Shown here: piece by piece, positions 46,521 to 58,590 of the stretch
Position numbering within the stretch: the stretch's first letter is position 1
Layout of the letters: each line of letters starts with the position of its first letter
From: Cricetomys ansorgei
Lineage: Eukaryota > Chordata > Mammalia > Rodentia > Nesomyidae
Length of the DNA stretch: 64,000 nt
Assembly (NCBI GenBank): GCA_026225945.1
Contig: JAMJFZ010001258.1
Coordinates: 8,346,001-8,410,000, forward strand
Direction: 5' to 3'
Program-made: the position numbers and the translations under genes
The notes under the pieces: model-generated
What the model was told of the DNA's origin: nothing
The model's database searches: none
Seen by the model: only the letters and a program-made list of their open reading frames with translations

Positions 46521-47099
46521 ACTGAAGAGAGCAGTACTGCCAGGGTCTTATAATAAGAGCAAAGTAGCATACTTCGAAAGATCTAGAATCTCATTCTGTA
46601 TGCATTCTTTGGCTCCACACCTGTGTTTTATAAAATACTCTTATTGTCCCTTTTCTCCTTCCCTCCCTCTCTTCCTGCTTTGCACCTCTGACAACCCTGT
46701 CCTGGGATTATTTCTCTCATTTCCTTTTAGCTCTACATCATGTCTTGGCTTCTAGGTAAGCAAAAGTCTGGAGTTTTCTTATCTGTTATCATAGTGAACA
46801 GCATGATGTGAGAAGGCACTGTGTTAATTTCCTCCCGCTGCCCCAGTGATACTGCAGGGATCCATTTTGTCAGTTTTGTCTCCCACCAGGAGGATTTATA
46901 ATTGATATTCTTGACAGGTACGCTCTCTGATTTAGTAGCATCAGCTGCCTGTTTAAGAGAACAAATGTCTAGGGAGTGATCAGGCTTCTCAGGAATGAAC
47001 TGCCAGAGACAGCACTCATTGGGGGGAATGAAGTATTATATTAATGCTAATTTTGAGCATATTTTCATTGTGTATGCTTTTGTGTATAGAATGTCAACA

Positions 47100-47720
47100 T
47101 TAGGTAACATTTAATTTACTCTTTATTAACTTTTTGTTTTGTAAGTTTCAGCTTTGCAGAAGATTTGCAATGTAGCAATATAAGCTTCTCATGCTCTCCA
47201 TGTTCAGCCCTCACTGTTCACATCTTATGTAAGTTTGGTAGATCAATGCTACAATATTTCTATATTGTTATAAATTTAATAATCAACCTCACTCAACATT
47301 CCTTGGTCCTCGACTAGTGTCCCTCTCTCCTGGGATCCTGTCTAGAATAACATATTACATTTAGTCGTGGTGTCACTGTTGCTGTGACAGTTGTTCAGAC
47401 TTTCTGTGGGTGTATGTCGTTTTGTTAAATCTGATTTTAATAACTCGGCAGTTTTGAAGAATACTGATCGGGTATGTTTTAGAGTGTCTTTCAACTCAGC
47501 TTTGATGTTTTTCTCCATTAGTCTGTGAACCTATGATTAGGATTGGAGAGGAGGCCACAGATGAAAAGAGCAGTCCTGGTTGTATCCCATGGAGGGCGTA
47601 TTCTCTCAGTGTCATTTCTCGCTCTTCATACTGATCACCACCACCTGCCTGAGGTGGTAGTTTTCAGGTTCCTCTGCTTGTTGCTGTGATAGAAAGTTGG
47701 CATGTGCTGTCCCTTCCTCC
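47100..47720 (-). repeat. Ancient L1M 3' UTR, minus strand
   Basis: Reverse L1MA/L1MB-type landmarks: tcctgggatcctgtctagaa, taacatattacatttagtcg, gttgctgtgacagttgttca, gcagttttgaagaatactga, tgatgtttttctccattagt and gatcaccaccacctgcctga with ggtggtag. These match in order the mammalian-wide L1M 3' end. It is an old insertion that predates rodents. Confidence 0.75.
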
Positions 47721-49060
47721 ACAAGGCTTCATGCTCATATTCAATATTTCCTCTCTGGTTCCAGAATCAGTTCTTTCTTTAAGGAGTTTTGATTCCTTTT
47801 ATTGAAGAATAATGCTGACTATCTAGATAAAGGGACCAGATGTGCTTGTGGCTACTGGAATTTCATTCCTCCTCACCCCCATTGACTGAAGAGCAACATT
47901 AGATGTATTAAATAGACATATATGTATTACATATGCATATACCTCTCTCTATTTAGGATGTATGTACACACAAACACAAACATGGGTGTCGTATTATATA
48001 TTTTAATAAATATTTGTTCACTAATTTACTCCTGGTTGGACTTCTTTCCTATAAACTTTGGATTCTTATCAGTATTACGTTATATTTATACCAAAGTATT
48101 TCAATTCTGAAAAAAAAATCTTTAAAAAGTTTTCTTTAAAAACTCAAATCCTACCTTATAGATTCCAGTGATTATGGGCTAGAATTTCCAACTCTAACTC
48201 AGATAGATATTCCTTTATGTCAGTCAAATGACTGAAGTTAGGCTTCGGGTCAATTATGTTTCCAAGGAGACACTTTTAAATGGAGAAAAGAAACTGCTAC
48301 CTCCTTTTCAAGTGGGGATAAATGATTCCTTCCTCATCTCTCTTCTGTAGAGTGTCTGGAATTCATGCCTGATGCCTCTCATATGTAGTCTCAGGGGTGA
48401 TGACCAGGACAAGATGCCACTGAGAGATAGATAACAATTTATTATTTATTACAAAATAATTAAGATAAAGATCTTCTCTGAGCTAGGACACCTCCTGTGT
48501 GGATCCAGGATAGAATTAATAAAGATGAATATTAAAAATCAATAGGAGAGAGAGAAGGTCACTGTCATAGAGTGACACTTAATTGGCAATGAAACCAATT
48601 AAATCAATTTTAATAGGATAAACAATATGAGACCACTAGAAACTTAGAGACAAATTCAAGAGTCTAGTGCCCCCTCCAGGGCTAAATTTAGTTAAGAAAG
48701 AAATGCATTAGTCTTCCAGCCTTCCTTTCTCTCCCTTCTTCTCTGCCTGTTTCTCTAGTTCTCACCCTTGATGTCCTGCCACCCTCTCTCAGTAATTACC
48801 AGCACCATGTGCTTTTAGTTCTGCTGGATTCATTACATGCATTATTCTAGCACTTAAAAGCACCCTTCTCAGTTCAGGAAAGTTTAAAGGAACATTCCTA
48901 GATTATTCATCCCATCAGAAGCCAACTTGAATCGCTCTTTCTCCCCGAATTGTTCATCAGATTTATATTTTGTTGACCCAATATGCTGTATTTATTAACA
49001 TTACCATAATGAAGCTTTCTTTTCAGGTAACACAGTGTTATATTGTCTTATAGTCTTAGG
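47721..49060. other. Unique or unrecognised sequence
   Basis: 47760-48110 may be further L1M remnant, but I cannot identify it. 48430-48990 is unique sequence without a named repeat. No gene was recognised. Confidence 0.4.
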
Positions 49061-49062
49061 GG

Positions 49063-49083
49063 TATGTGCGTGTGCGTGTGCGT

Positions 49084-49118
<35 letters not shown>

Positions 49119-49119
49119 G
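49063..49119. repeat. (GTGTGC)n then (TG)n microsatellite
   Basis: Four to five GTGTGC units followed by about 12 TG units. Alternating purine-pyrimidine sequence with GC steps is Z-DNA prone. Confidence 0.95.
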
Positions 49120-49189
49120 TGTACTCCCTCATGAGGGAATATTTAGAGTAGAGAGGTCAACTTTAGGTATATTCTGCTATTGCTCTATT

Positions 49190-49467
49190 TTCTGAACCAG
49201 GCTCTCTCACTGAACATCAATATCACTGTTTTGGTTAAGCTGGCTAGCCATTAAACCCAGAACTGCACCTGTCCCGGCTTCTTGGGCTTTGGGATTACGG
49301 GTGTACACCATAATGATCCATCTGTTTCTGCACCCTCGGCATTAGGATGACAGGTATACACCATAATGACCAACTTCCAGGTGGATTCTGAGGATCTGAG
49401 CTCAGGTCTCATATTCATGGGAATATTCACAAAATTACCACTTACTTCACCCAGTGAGATATCTTTT
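49190..49467 (-). repeat. B3-type SINE with internal 53-bp duplication, minus strand
   Basis: aggctctctcactgaacatc, ttaagctggctagccattaa and ctttgggattacgggtgtac are reverse B3. ggtggattctgaggatctga, gctcaggtctc and cacccagtgagatatctt complete the element. The block around gtacaccataatga at 49303 recurs as atacaccataatga at 49356, so part of the body is tandemly duplicated. The 105-codon minus frame here is incidental. Confidence 0.75.
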
Positions 49468-52196
49468 AGTGCTTGTATTTGAAATTTATACCAAATCGTG
49501 AAATTAAAATATGTTTTTCTCTTCTTGGGGGAATTCTCAATTTGAAGTCTTCTTAAGGAAAATGTCAATCCCAGGTTGGATATCTTTGGAGAAGATATTT
49601 ATCTCAGTAGGCATTTTTCAGTTATTGGAAGTTCCTTTCTTTTCATGTGAAGATGACTTGCTCAGGTATACTTATTACAACACTCACAGAGATGAGAAGT
49701 TTGCTCTGGGATTATCCTTCTCCATAAGGATGGATCTACCATTTCTAAAATACATTCACATTTTCCATAAACCACTCAGATCATAGGTTCTTTGGCAAAA
49801 TATGAATTCTCTTGCATAGTAAAGGATATGGTTTACTTTTGTGCCATGTCTAAAAGTTGTAATAACGTGTTAGTTTCCCCCAGATTGTTAAAATTAAATA
49901 AAAGCATATATTGGTTTAGGTTCAGAAACTCTAAGCCCTCAATAATTTTTTCTATAAATTGTCTTGATCATAGTGTTCTTCAGAGAAGTATAAAAGTAAG
50001 TAAGACATAACATTAAGAGGCTTTGGGTCAACGGAATATGTGTTTTTTTATATTTAATTTTGCTTCAAATTGGTAAAAGCATTGTTTTCTAGTGATCAAA
50101 CAAATTGTTACCCTAGGCTGAAAATAACCTTGCCTTAGGGGCTTCTGAAAGTTTTTAATGACTGGAAAACTCTTATTTTTGAAGATGAAATGCTAAACAA
50201 CCTGTGAACTCCAAATTCCAAATTCACACAGGAAATTTGTAGCTTCTGCCTCTGGGAGTCAGTTCCTTATCAATTAGCATCCATGTCCTTTCTCTGTCAG
50301 AAGCTTCCTAATTAGATAAATTCTGTGTTCTCTTCACTTATAACCAAGCACCAGGCCTTTTTTTCTATGTCCTCCAGCACTTCAAAATGCTCTCAGCAAC
50401 CATGGTTTACCAACACATTCTAGAAAGAGATACAGCATCAGTAGAAAACATCTCTCTACCTGCTTGCTGTAGCTGGAGTCTCCTGCCAACAGAGACATTT
50501 TCATGTACTCCAAAGCCCACTAAATATCTTCTTTGCCTTATTGCCTTACAATTCAGAATGTGATGATGGGGCTTGCTGACATAAAATAACAATAAAATTT
50601 AATTGCATATTTAAATGGATTCCCACTTCTGGCACAGAAAGAATTGAACAGATCGTGATATCTAAATGCTATGTGCTTCTAAAGAGCAAACAGTCTGAAA
50701 ACAACAGACTGGCCCATTTGTGCTTTCCAGGCCGCTAAGTATCATTGCTTCTTCCTAGAATGGGAGCCCCCATGTCTTCCCATGAGTGCTAGGAGGGCTA
50801 ATACAGAAATTCCAGTAAAGAAGGAGAGGTGGCAAAGGCTGTTCCTCGAGGAGACAACAGAACGTTGAAGGAAAAGGGCTCCATAATGATGGAGATATGA
50901 AGTTGAATGTATTTATATAAAAAATTAATATGTAAGTCTCCCACTTCTTCTGTTGAGGGTGATGAATCCTCTTCTTTGTTATATTATTCTGAGGTCCTGG
51001 ATCTAGGGTGTTCACAATAGCTGATGTCTATTAGGAACCTAAGGCAGTGGGCATTCAGGACTAGTCCATCTGGGACCACAACCCTGTGCCATTCTGTCTT
51101 TCGTCTTTGATTTTTCCCTTTCTGTTGGTTTTTTGGCACATTTCAACCATCAGTAGAAGCATTTCTTGGCTTAATGTGGCTTCAAGGACTGTAGGATGCT
51201 CTTTGAGAAAACTTGTGTTTGTATTGTATCCGGGACAGACTTTCCGAATTCTCTTTCATCAAGTGTCTCCTTTGGAATACCTAGCAGAATTTGTTAGGGC
51301 TTTTTGACTTTTTTTTGACGTGTAATATATTCACGCACACTCATGTATATGTATTCTTTCCATCCAGCAATCACTAGTCAAATATTTGCCTCTTGCAGAC
51401 AGGCAGAACAGAGGTGTTAGATATCTACAGCTCTCTCGGTTTGTGTGTTATTTAGTCTCTCATCTGAAAATGCCAGAGGCTTATTCCTGATCTCTCTTTT
51501 GTTAAGATTCATGCAAGCCTACATCTGTGATCATCGCTGTAACTTCCAAGCTGAATTTTAGCATTTAGTTTCTGATTCATGAAGTGATTTAGCTAAGAGG
51601 CTGAATTTAGAATTAAGAAGCAGTTCACTAAAGAGAAACAAACTCTTTGAGCTTCTCCTCTGAGCATGGTTTCATCTCGGAACAGCCATGCACATGGCAC
51701 GTGTCAAGAAGTGGTGGGAGCACTCTTGCCTACGAAATAAGGATGCAAATGGTGAAGCAGCCACAAGAGCGACCATTTGCATGAAGGTGTTAAAAATATC
51801 TCCCGTTTGGGGAAAAGATGAGTAAAAATTGGTGAAAGAAAGAGCTCATTGATTGATGAGTAATGCATTATAGTTTTTCTATAATGTAATTGACTGTAGG
51901 AAATTCATGCACAGGTTTATGTTTATATTGTCCAGTTCTAGACCCACAAAGACTAGAACCTGTATCTGAGCTTGATTACTTTCTGTTTATGTCATCCTAA
52001 TGAATACTGGTTTCTCATCTTTGATGTGAGTATTGCAGTAATTTCTACAAAAAAGAATAGCAATGGAAGGATAAATTTTTAGGGCATGAAAAATAGGAGC
52101 CCCTTCAACTTTGAAGCTTACATTCCAATTACAGGAGACGGAGAACAATGAGGAGACAATAGCTATATGTATATCCTAAGTTGGAAAATAAGCACT
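49468..52196. other. Unique non-coding sequence
   Basis: About 2.7 kb without a recognised repeat, the longest such stretch in the window apart from 59141-62757. Frames of 60-91 codons show no domain or splice context. It contains no microsatellite of note. Confidence 0.45.
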
Positions 52197-52482
52197 ATTA
52201 TAGTTTGGACATTAGATGCCCCCAAAACTCATGAGTTAAAAGCTTGCTTCTCAGAGTGGCATAATTAGGAGGTAATGGAAACTTTAGGAGGTGGGACTTT
52301 GTAAAACATTCCATTCATTAGTGATGTTCGCTTGAGGAAGACTACTGGAGACCCTGACATTTTCACAAGGTAAAATGTCCCTCTCCAAACCTCCCTCTCA
52401 TGGATTCACCAGCATGGTCATTGTTATACCCACTAGAGGCCAAAGTAAAGAATTTCTCCTTATAACTTAAGTATGCCAACCA
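52197..52482 (+). mobile_element. MaLR (ORR1/MLT-like) LTR, plus strand
   Basis: tattatagtttggacattag with atgcccccaaaactcatgag, cataattaggaggtaatgga and aactttaggaggtgggactt are the classic MaLR 5' landmarks. tggattcaccagcatggtca follows further on, and the end is approximated by tttctccttataacttaag. It is diverged and the 3' end is unclear. Confidence 0.78.
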
Positions 52483-53764
52483 TTTTTGTGGCAATGATAA
52501 AAAATGTTCCAGCGAATTTACAGTAGGAAAACAGAAAGAGTAGGAGGTAGGAGGAATCAGTTGCATTGGCTTTTGGGAGTGCTGAGTTTATTGTGGACTG
52601 GTTAAGAAATGCCATGTTATGACAGCTAAGTTGAGTTGTGAGAGGATAAGGGGAAGAGCACCGAGGAGACCTAGGCATGGAGTATTCCACAAGGATGTGA
52701 GGGAATGGTAAATGTAGTTTGTGCAGAATGGTTGAGACAGAGTGATGGTGTGTCAAGAGCTGACCCACAAACATAACAGACCCAGTCTGGGAGGGAATTC
52801 CTTAGTGCCTACCCTAAGGGTTTGAGGATGTTGTACTCGATGAGAAACTGGGGAGGGCATTACATATTTTGGAACAGAGAAGCAATAATTGACTTACCTT
52901 TCACTGAGTCTCTTGGATTTTTTTATGTTCCATAATATCTTTATTTTTCAAAATTTTTTTCTTTTGTGGTGAGTTCTTTTCATATTTAGAAGAAGAATCT
53001 ACAACCATCCAATTATTATGACTCTTGTATGAACTTAGTCTTGACTGTAAGATGAGGAAATCAGAAATACTCCTTTCTATTTTTAAATTTTCTATATCTA
53101 GAAAAACTAGTACTTCATAAAATATATTAAATATTGTACTATGTGAATTCTAGTAATTCTTTCAGTTCAGGACAGTTGATGCTTAAAAAGATAACTTTTT
53201 TTTGTCTGTCTAATTTCCATGATTTTCTTCAAACACTGAGTGGGTTGTCAAGTTTTCCCACTCTTCTCCCTCCTATAGCCATTATGCATCTCAGTTCATT
53301 AAATATATTCACCCTAAAAAGCATTTCATATATATAAATTCACCTCTGAGTTTATGGATTTCTTCTGTATCTTTTGCTGACATTGTTTTACTTTCTTTGT
53401 ATTATATTTCCATTTTGATTAATATATTGAAATTGATACATTTTAATGCAAATTTAATTCACTATTAAATCTTCATTTTGGCCAGTTCCTTAGCCTGGGG
53501 ATTCACCGAGACTCTCTCTTTCCATCTTCCCTCCCTTCTTTCTAGAAAAGATGTCTGTGTTTCAAAGAGGTTACCTTTTTGTATAAGAAATTCCAAATAA
53601 TAAAAATATTACCTGCAATTTTGGCTATCTGCACTTCTTGTGATAAATAATGATGGGGTCATCACTTCTTAAGGAGGATTATTTTATATGTGTGAAAAGT
53701 ACTAGGAAAATTTCTTAAGTTTCTGTTTCTGTTTCTATGGGGGAAGAAATGTATTATTTGTTTT
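52483..53764. other. Unique non-coding sequence
   Basis: No recognised repeat or gene. The left part is overlapped by a 104-codon minus frame without domain. Confidence 0.45.
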
Positions 53765-53767
53765 ACA

Positions 53768-54077
53768 AGTCCACATCATAGTCCATCATTGAGGGAAACC
53801 AGGGCAGGAACTGAAGACAGGATCCTGGAGGCAGGAACTGAAGCAGAGGCCATGGAGGAATGCTGTTCACTGGCTTGCTCTTCATGGCCTTTTCAGCCTG
53901 CTTTCCTAGGGCTTGCATTGCCCAGAGTGGGCTGCGATCTCATACACCAATCATTATTAAAGAAAATGCTTCATAGACTCCACACACAAATTTAATTGAG
54001 GCAATTTCTCAACTGACGTTCCTCTTCCCAGATGACTCTTGTTTATATCAAGTTGACAAAAACTAACCAGCACAAAA
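53768..54077 (-). mobile_element. MaLR-like LTR, minus strand (same type as 32163)
   Basis: Reverse landmarks: accagggcaggaactgaaga, ggatcctggaggcaggaact, gaagcagaggccatggagga, atgctgttcactggcttgct, attattaaagaaaatgcttc and gatgactcttgtttatatca with agttgacaaaaactaaccag. The blocks match those of 32163-32568 in reverse. The short frame inside is a shadow. Confidence 0.85.
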
Positions 54078-55050
54078 ATATAACACCAAATTCAGTTACT
54101 TTGTAACCTTTCTACTTTTTTCCCCATTGGCAGATACATTTTCTGTTATCTTATTCGAAAATGTGATTTTCAACATAGCTCTATCCTCTTCCCCATCTTT
54201 TCATCGGTATTTGCACTGTAATTCTCCAACAGTAATTTCTAAACCTTTGCTGACTTGGCCCTCCAAGACACATATCAGTGGATACAGATGAGAAGATTCG
54301 CATGGGTATGGAAATTACTTTGAAGAGATGTTTTGGCACTAAGGGTTTTTAATACTCCCTCTGTAGTAAGCAGATTTACTGAAGGTCTTTGGAGATTCTG
54401 CTGTGGTTTCTATTATGATGGTAATCGCAATCAGAATATAATGATACATTATACAATGATCTTGAAAGGCCATGAAGGTGAACAGCTTTTAAAAGAATAA
54501 AGTTGTTTTAAATTATTATTAAGCTTTTGGATCAGGGGCAAGAGGCTCGGTGCTCTCCACAAGTAAAGGAAATTTTAATTGGGCTAAGAAGAATGAAAGA
54601 AATTCAGGTCACAAGTATAATGAATAGTCATTGGAAGGAAGATTATAGATAATGGAGTATGCTCTTATTTCAGTTCTGCTGTCAAGAATCTGCTTTAAAG
54701 GCCAATGCAAGTTTCTTATTTGACATTACTTTCTGCATGCCCTGAGTATATGTCACTGTTCAGTTGGATCTTGATCATTGCAGCAGCGTCTCAAACGTAC
54801 TGCTATCTCAGCTGATGTAAACTCTCATTCCTGAGTTTTTTTCTTTGTCCCATTGGAATCTGCCTGATTCTTTCCAGAATAAAATGCTTGTATTTATGGG
54901 CACTGAAGTGGTCGTGAGATGTGATATTATCAACAGTGTTTAGCTCCTCTTCTGGCTGGCTAAGTGCCCCATTATATGAGTCTAGTCAATATTCCCATGA
55001 GGGAGTTAAAACTGACACAGAGTTAGTCTGTTTACAAACTTTCAAGAATG
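54078..55050. other. Unique non-coding sequence
   Basis: No recognised repeat or gene. Confidence 0.45.
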
Positions 55051-55054
55051 TCTA

Positions 55055-55168
55055 TGTAGCACTATGCTACAAACTTTTACCTAAACCAGAAGTTCCCATC
55101 TATCCATGGGGTACACAATCCCCAAAACAAGCTACAGGTGCCAGAAAGACTGCATCTAACCAAATTAT
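55055..55168 (-). mobile_element. Truncated ERV LTR fragment, minus strand
   Basis: agaagttcccatctatccat, caagctacaggtgccagaaa and tgcatctaaccaaattatag match the middle of the LTR at 55857-56218 (about 56025-56126) in the same orientation. Both ends of the LTR are missing. It is the expected position of the 3' LTR of a minus-strand provirus. Confidence 0.75.
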
Positions 55169-55706
55169 AGATTAGACACCTCACTTGGGTTTGGATGCCT
55201 TGTCTGCTCATTTTCCCTTTTAGACACTCCTTTTTTTCGTAACAGGATCCTCATCTTGCACCTGGAGGGGAGGCTTTGCTAAATCCCCCTGTATTTCCTC
55301 TAATAACGCCGCCAATTCTTTCTTTCCTAATTTTCCCCATATTTCCTCTAGTAATCAAACCTTTTCTGCAGAGGAAGAAAAAATTAGGCTTTTTAGTTCT
55401 CCCTTTGGCTCTGCTTTTCCTCTCTCAGCACTCCACATTTTCTCCTGTAACTCTTTCTATGCTTAGCCATTTTGTTCATCTTTTTTGAGAAGAAATACAG
55501 ACAAAAGAGAAAGTATAAAAGAGTACCACTGCAAACAAATTAGGTTTTGTCCCAGCAGTCACAGCCGCCGTAAACAACTTTCTAGTATCTTGAACCAATG
55601 TATCCATACCTTCCTCTTCTGCCTTTCCCTCTATGATATTTGAATTCAAAATTTCCCATTTTTCTTTTCTATCCCCTTCTCTCGAGCCCCACGTTGATAC
55701 ACTACT
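55169..55706 (-). mobile_element. Remnant of ERV2-like internal region, minus strand
   Basis: The sequence lies between a partial and a fuller LTR of the same family and orientation. At 55686-55703 the minus strand reads like the primer-binding site for tRNA-Lys1,2: 11 exact bases (gccccacgttg on the plus strand), then CpG-decay-type changes. That primer usage is typical of betaretrovirus-like (ERV2/ERVK) elements. Only about 0.5 kb of leader or early gag-side sequence remains. No intact retroviral reading frame was seen and no protein is called. Confidence 0.5.
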
Positions 55707-56231
55707 TGTAGCAGCATGGTATAATTTTTTACCCTCTATTTAGGGAAGGAGAAAGGAAAGACAGAAAGAAATCTTCACAGCTTTTACAAGAGGCCTTGAT
55801 ATAGATTGAGAGAAAGATAGAAATCATGACAGCCTCTTTTTAGGCTGTTCTAAATTTGAAGAGGACTAGCTGACAGTGAGTTATCACTGTCATCTCAGCT
55901 CATGGTCTGTAAAATCAATCTCTCCAACCTTTGTTCCTTTAGGAGTTATCACACTAACTAATGACAGCAACCCAACCAATGAACCCCCAACCAATGCCCA
56001 CCATGAGTCTTGGGACTCAGACCTTTTTATAACCTAAACCAAAAGTTCCCATCTACCCATGTGGCGCACAATGATCAAAACAAGCTACAGGTACCAGAAC
56101 GACTGCACCTAATCAAATTATAGCCACCTGCATCAAGCATTCCAAACAACTATACCACAGCTGGGAACACAAACCTAATCCAAACCCATTTTGCATTTTT
56201 AAAGACACCAAAATAACAAAAAAAAACTTTT
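55707..56231 (-). mobile_element. ERV2-like LTR, 5' LTR of the remnant, minus strand
   Basis: The part homologous to the solo LTR at 42823 is 55857-56218, with a TATA-like box on the minus strand at about 56022-56031. The primer-binding site would normally touch the LTR end, so the LTR may instead extend to 55707, giving about 510-525 bp. In that case the copy at 42823 is a shorter relative. If the LTR stops at 55857, the 150 bp to the primer site is an insertion or unusual leader. Both readings stay open. Confidence 0.7.
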
Positions 56232-56599
56232 TCCAAATATTCCTCTGCATGTCTAAGCTTTGAAAGTTAAGAGAAGAAATATTTTAAAAATAGTATCAGT
56301 ACTGTTAATGCTTCCATGTTGGATTATGTGTGGGATCATTAAGATTTACGTTGTTTATGTCTATGTATCTCTATATTCATCAGTCTTCCAGTTTTCAGAG
56401 AAAGCAGAATCCTGAATGATGATCAGATGGAAAAAAAAAAAAAGGTATAGTGGTATAGTAATAGAACTCAATGCTTAGAAGTTATTTCTTCCTTTTATTA
56501 TTTAAACTGTGTCGTTTACTTCACCAGTCAACACAGATTCTACTTCTCTAGTGAGCATGTCTTGAGAACAATCTGAGATTTCATGGTCCATGTTCTGGT
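56232..56599. other. Unique sequence with an A14 run
   Basis: A run of 14 A lies at about 56431-56444. No repeat family or gene was recognised. Confidence 0.45.
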
Positions 56600-56815
56600 A
56601 CTGCGTTACTTGGATCTAATTCCCATTTTCTTCCTACATCCTGCTTGTTCTTGAGTGAGTTATTTGCCTTTTTGAATTTTTCTTTACTTAGATATAAGTA
56701 TAGATAATATCATTTACCTCACGATGCTCTTTTGAAGACTAGCGTTGATTCATGAAAAGCGCGGAGAACAGCGGCTGGCACTCAACAGGTGCTTTCGTGA
56801 TGTCAAAGTTCATTA
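56600..56815 (+). repeat. MIR SINE, plus strand
   Basis: tgttcttgagtgagttattt, gcctttttgaatttttcttt, atcatttacctcacgatgct and tgaaaagcgcggagaacagc with ggctggcactcaacaggtgc follow the core and tail of MIR ('cttgagcaagttactta', 'acctacctcatagg', 'cctggcacatagtaggtgct'). The head is poorly preserved. Confidence 0.75.
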
Positions 56816-57149
56816 TACAGACATTTGTCAGTCAATGATAAAGGCATCAAAATCAAAATGCAACTCAATGGGAATATTTAAATATGGAGAAATGTGTAAG
56901 ATATAGAATGCAAAGACCTTACCATTACTAATCTGAATATTCCCGGAATACATTTGAATGGCAATTCCTAACAGAATGCAATCAGGAGTTTTAGATTGTT
57001 ATAAGTGGTCAGATAATCAATCAATCAATCATGGCTTTTTTGAACTCACAGTGTCATATATGCTAAATATGCCGTCCATCACTGAGTGATGTGACCAGCT
57101 TGATGAGATACTAGTAGAAAACAGGGAACTAAAGTAATACTTAGTGGCA
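56816..57149. other. Unique non-coding sequence
   Basis: No recognised repeat. A short (AATC)4 tract lies at about 57016-57030. Confidence 0.45.
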
Positions 57150-57790
57150 AGTGCTTACAAGAGCCCATAGATATTGCAACTCTTCATAAATTGTTGGAAG
57201 GAATATAACTTTTTATAGTCCTTCTTAAAATGAGATTTGTAGTTTTTCTACAGCTACATGTACACTTGATATATAATACAATAACTCCATTTGTAGGTAG
57301 AACTTAGTTTCACACATATACACACTCATCAATGTTTATTGCTACTAATTTGCAACTCCCCCAAATTTTTCAGTTGAGAATGAATAGACCAAATCGAATC
57401 AAATGTGATTCAGCAAAGGGAATGAGCCATGTAGCCACATACTGATGCGCATGGATCTCAAATGCATCATACCAAATCGTGGAAGTCAGACTGAAAAGGC
57501 TTGCTTATAAAGGGACAAGAGGGAACTTGGTAGTGTGACGGAAAGATTGACACCAATATCATACTGATGATCAACCAAAGATGGACATTCTACAACAAGG
57601 GCCATAGAACTACACACTACAAAGAATATGATTTTATAGGTGAAAATGGAACATGAGTAAGCTGAGTTAAAATACAAATCCACAGATGTAACAGAATATC
57701 CATAATTCATAAAGTTGGGTGATGGGTATTTGGGGACTTTGTAAATTATCCTCTTTATTTATATGTTTAAAAAACAAAATACAGAAAAAC
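57150..57790 (+). repeat. Ancient L1M 3' end, plus strand
   Basis: tacacttgatatataataca, ataactccatttgtaggtag, catcaatgtttattgctact, ggatctcaaatgcatcatac, gaagtcagactgaaaaggct and gacaagagggaacttggtag with gtgtgacggaaag, then gtaaattatcctctttattt near the end. This order is that of the ORF2 end and 3' UTR of mammalian-wide L1M elements. It is heavily decayed. Confidence 0.75.
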
Positions 57791-57794
57791 AAAG

Positions 57795-58215
57795 AAGGCC
57801 AACACTTATTTTTGGCAGGAATTGGGTAATAGAATGCTTATTATATTGTTGATGAGTATGCAAATTAGCACAGAACAGTTTGCGTGTAATTGTGAACAGC
57901 TGTTAAAGCTTGCAGTCGTGTGGAGCCTTTGTTGGGTAGAGCCTTTGTTCCTGAAGTGCCATTCATTGAATCTCTCCTGTAAAAGAAAACCCTCGGGTTT
58001 TTAAAGCTATGTGCACAAAGTTGTTCATTACACTGCTGTACTTGTAGCACACAAATGAACACAGATTGTGTGTCTGTAAGTGAAGCCCTAAAAATGAAAA
58101 CTCCCTCCTTTGTTACAACCCTGAATAACTACCATAGTAACACTATTTAGTTACAGAATAGCCACACTATGAACGGTTACACAAATACCGCAGCAATAAG
58201 TTAGACTGTTAACGT
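57795..58215 (+). repeat. Second ancient L1M ORF2-end fragment, plus strand
   Basis: aaggccaacacttatttttg, tattgttgatgagtatgcaa with attagcacagaacagttt, and gttgttcattacactgctgt again match the ORF2 terminal region that the preceding fragment already covers. This is therefore a second element or a duplication rather than a continuation. Confidence 0.55.
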
Positions 58216-58289
58216 ACAAACTGACGGTTCACAGGGCAATGTTTCAAACATATCTGTGAGTCTTAATCTGTAACAAAATTGTCACAAAT

Positions 58290-58590
58290 GAGACCACTTA
58301 AAAACAGACAAATGAGAACTCTTTTCTCACAGTCCTGGAGGAGGCTGTCTTTGAAGGCTTGATGATTCAGTGCCAGGATAGGACTGTTTTAAATGTAACA
58401 ACTTGTTTTATAGTCTTCATATAGTTCAAGAGATACACAAGCTCCCTTAGGTCTCTCTCATAAGGGCCTCACTAATGAGGAGTTGGTTCCATCTTAATCT
58501 CCTCCCCAAAACCCCTTTATAGTAGGTAAATTTCAATTTAAGAATTTTCAAGGGGACACAAATTTCTTCTTCCAGACTTTTACATAAGAT
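58290..58590 (-). mobile_element. Ancient MaLR (MLT1/MST-like) LTR, minus strand
   Basis: actcttttctcacagtcctg with gaggaggctgtctttgaagg resembles the reversed 3' part. cctcactaatgaggagttgg, ttccatcttaatctcctccc and gaattttcaaggggacacaa resemble the reversed 5' part of MLT/MST LTRs. The middle is poorly matched. Confidence 0.6.

Noticed and set aside
53100..53470. Possible reverse-oriented L1 or HAL1 sequence
   Set aside because: T-rich, L1-like feel only. No landmark block could be placed with confidence.
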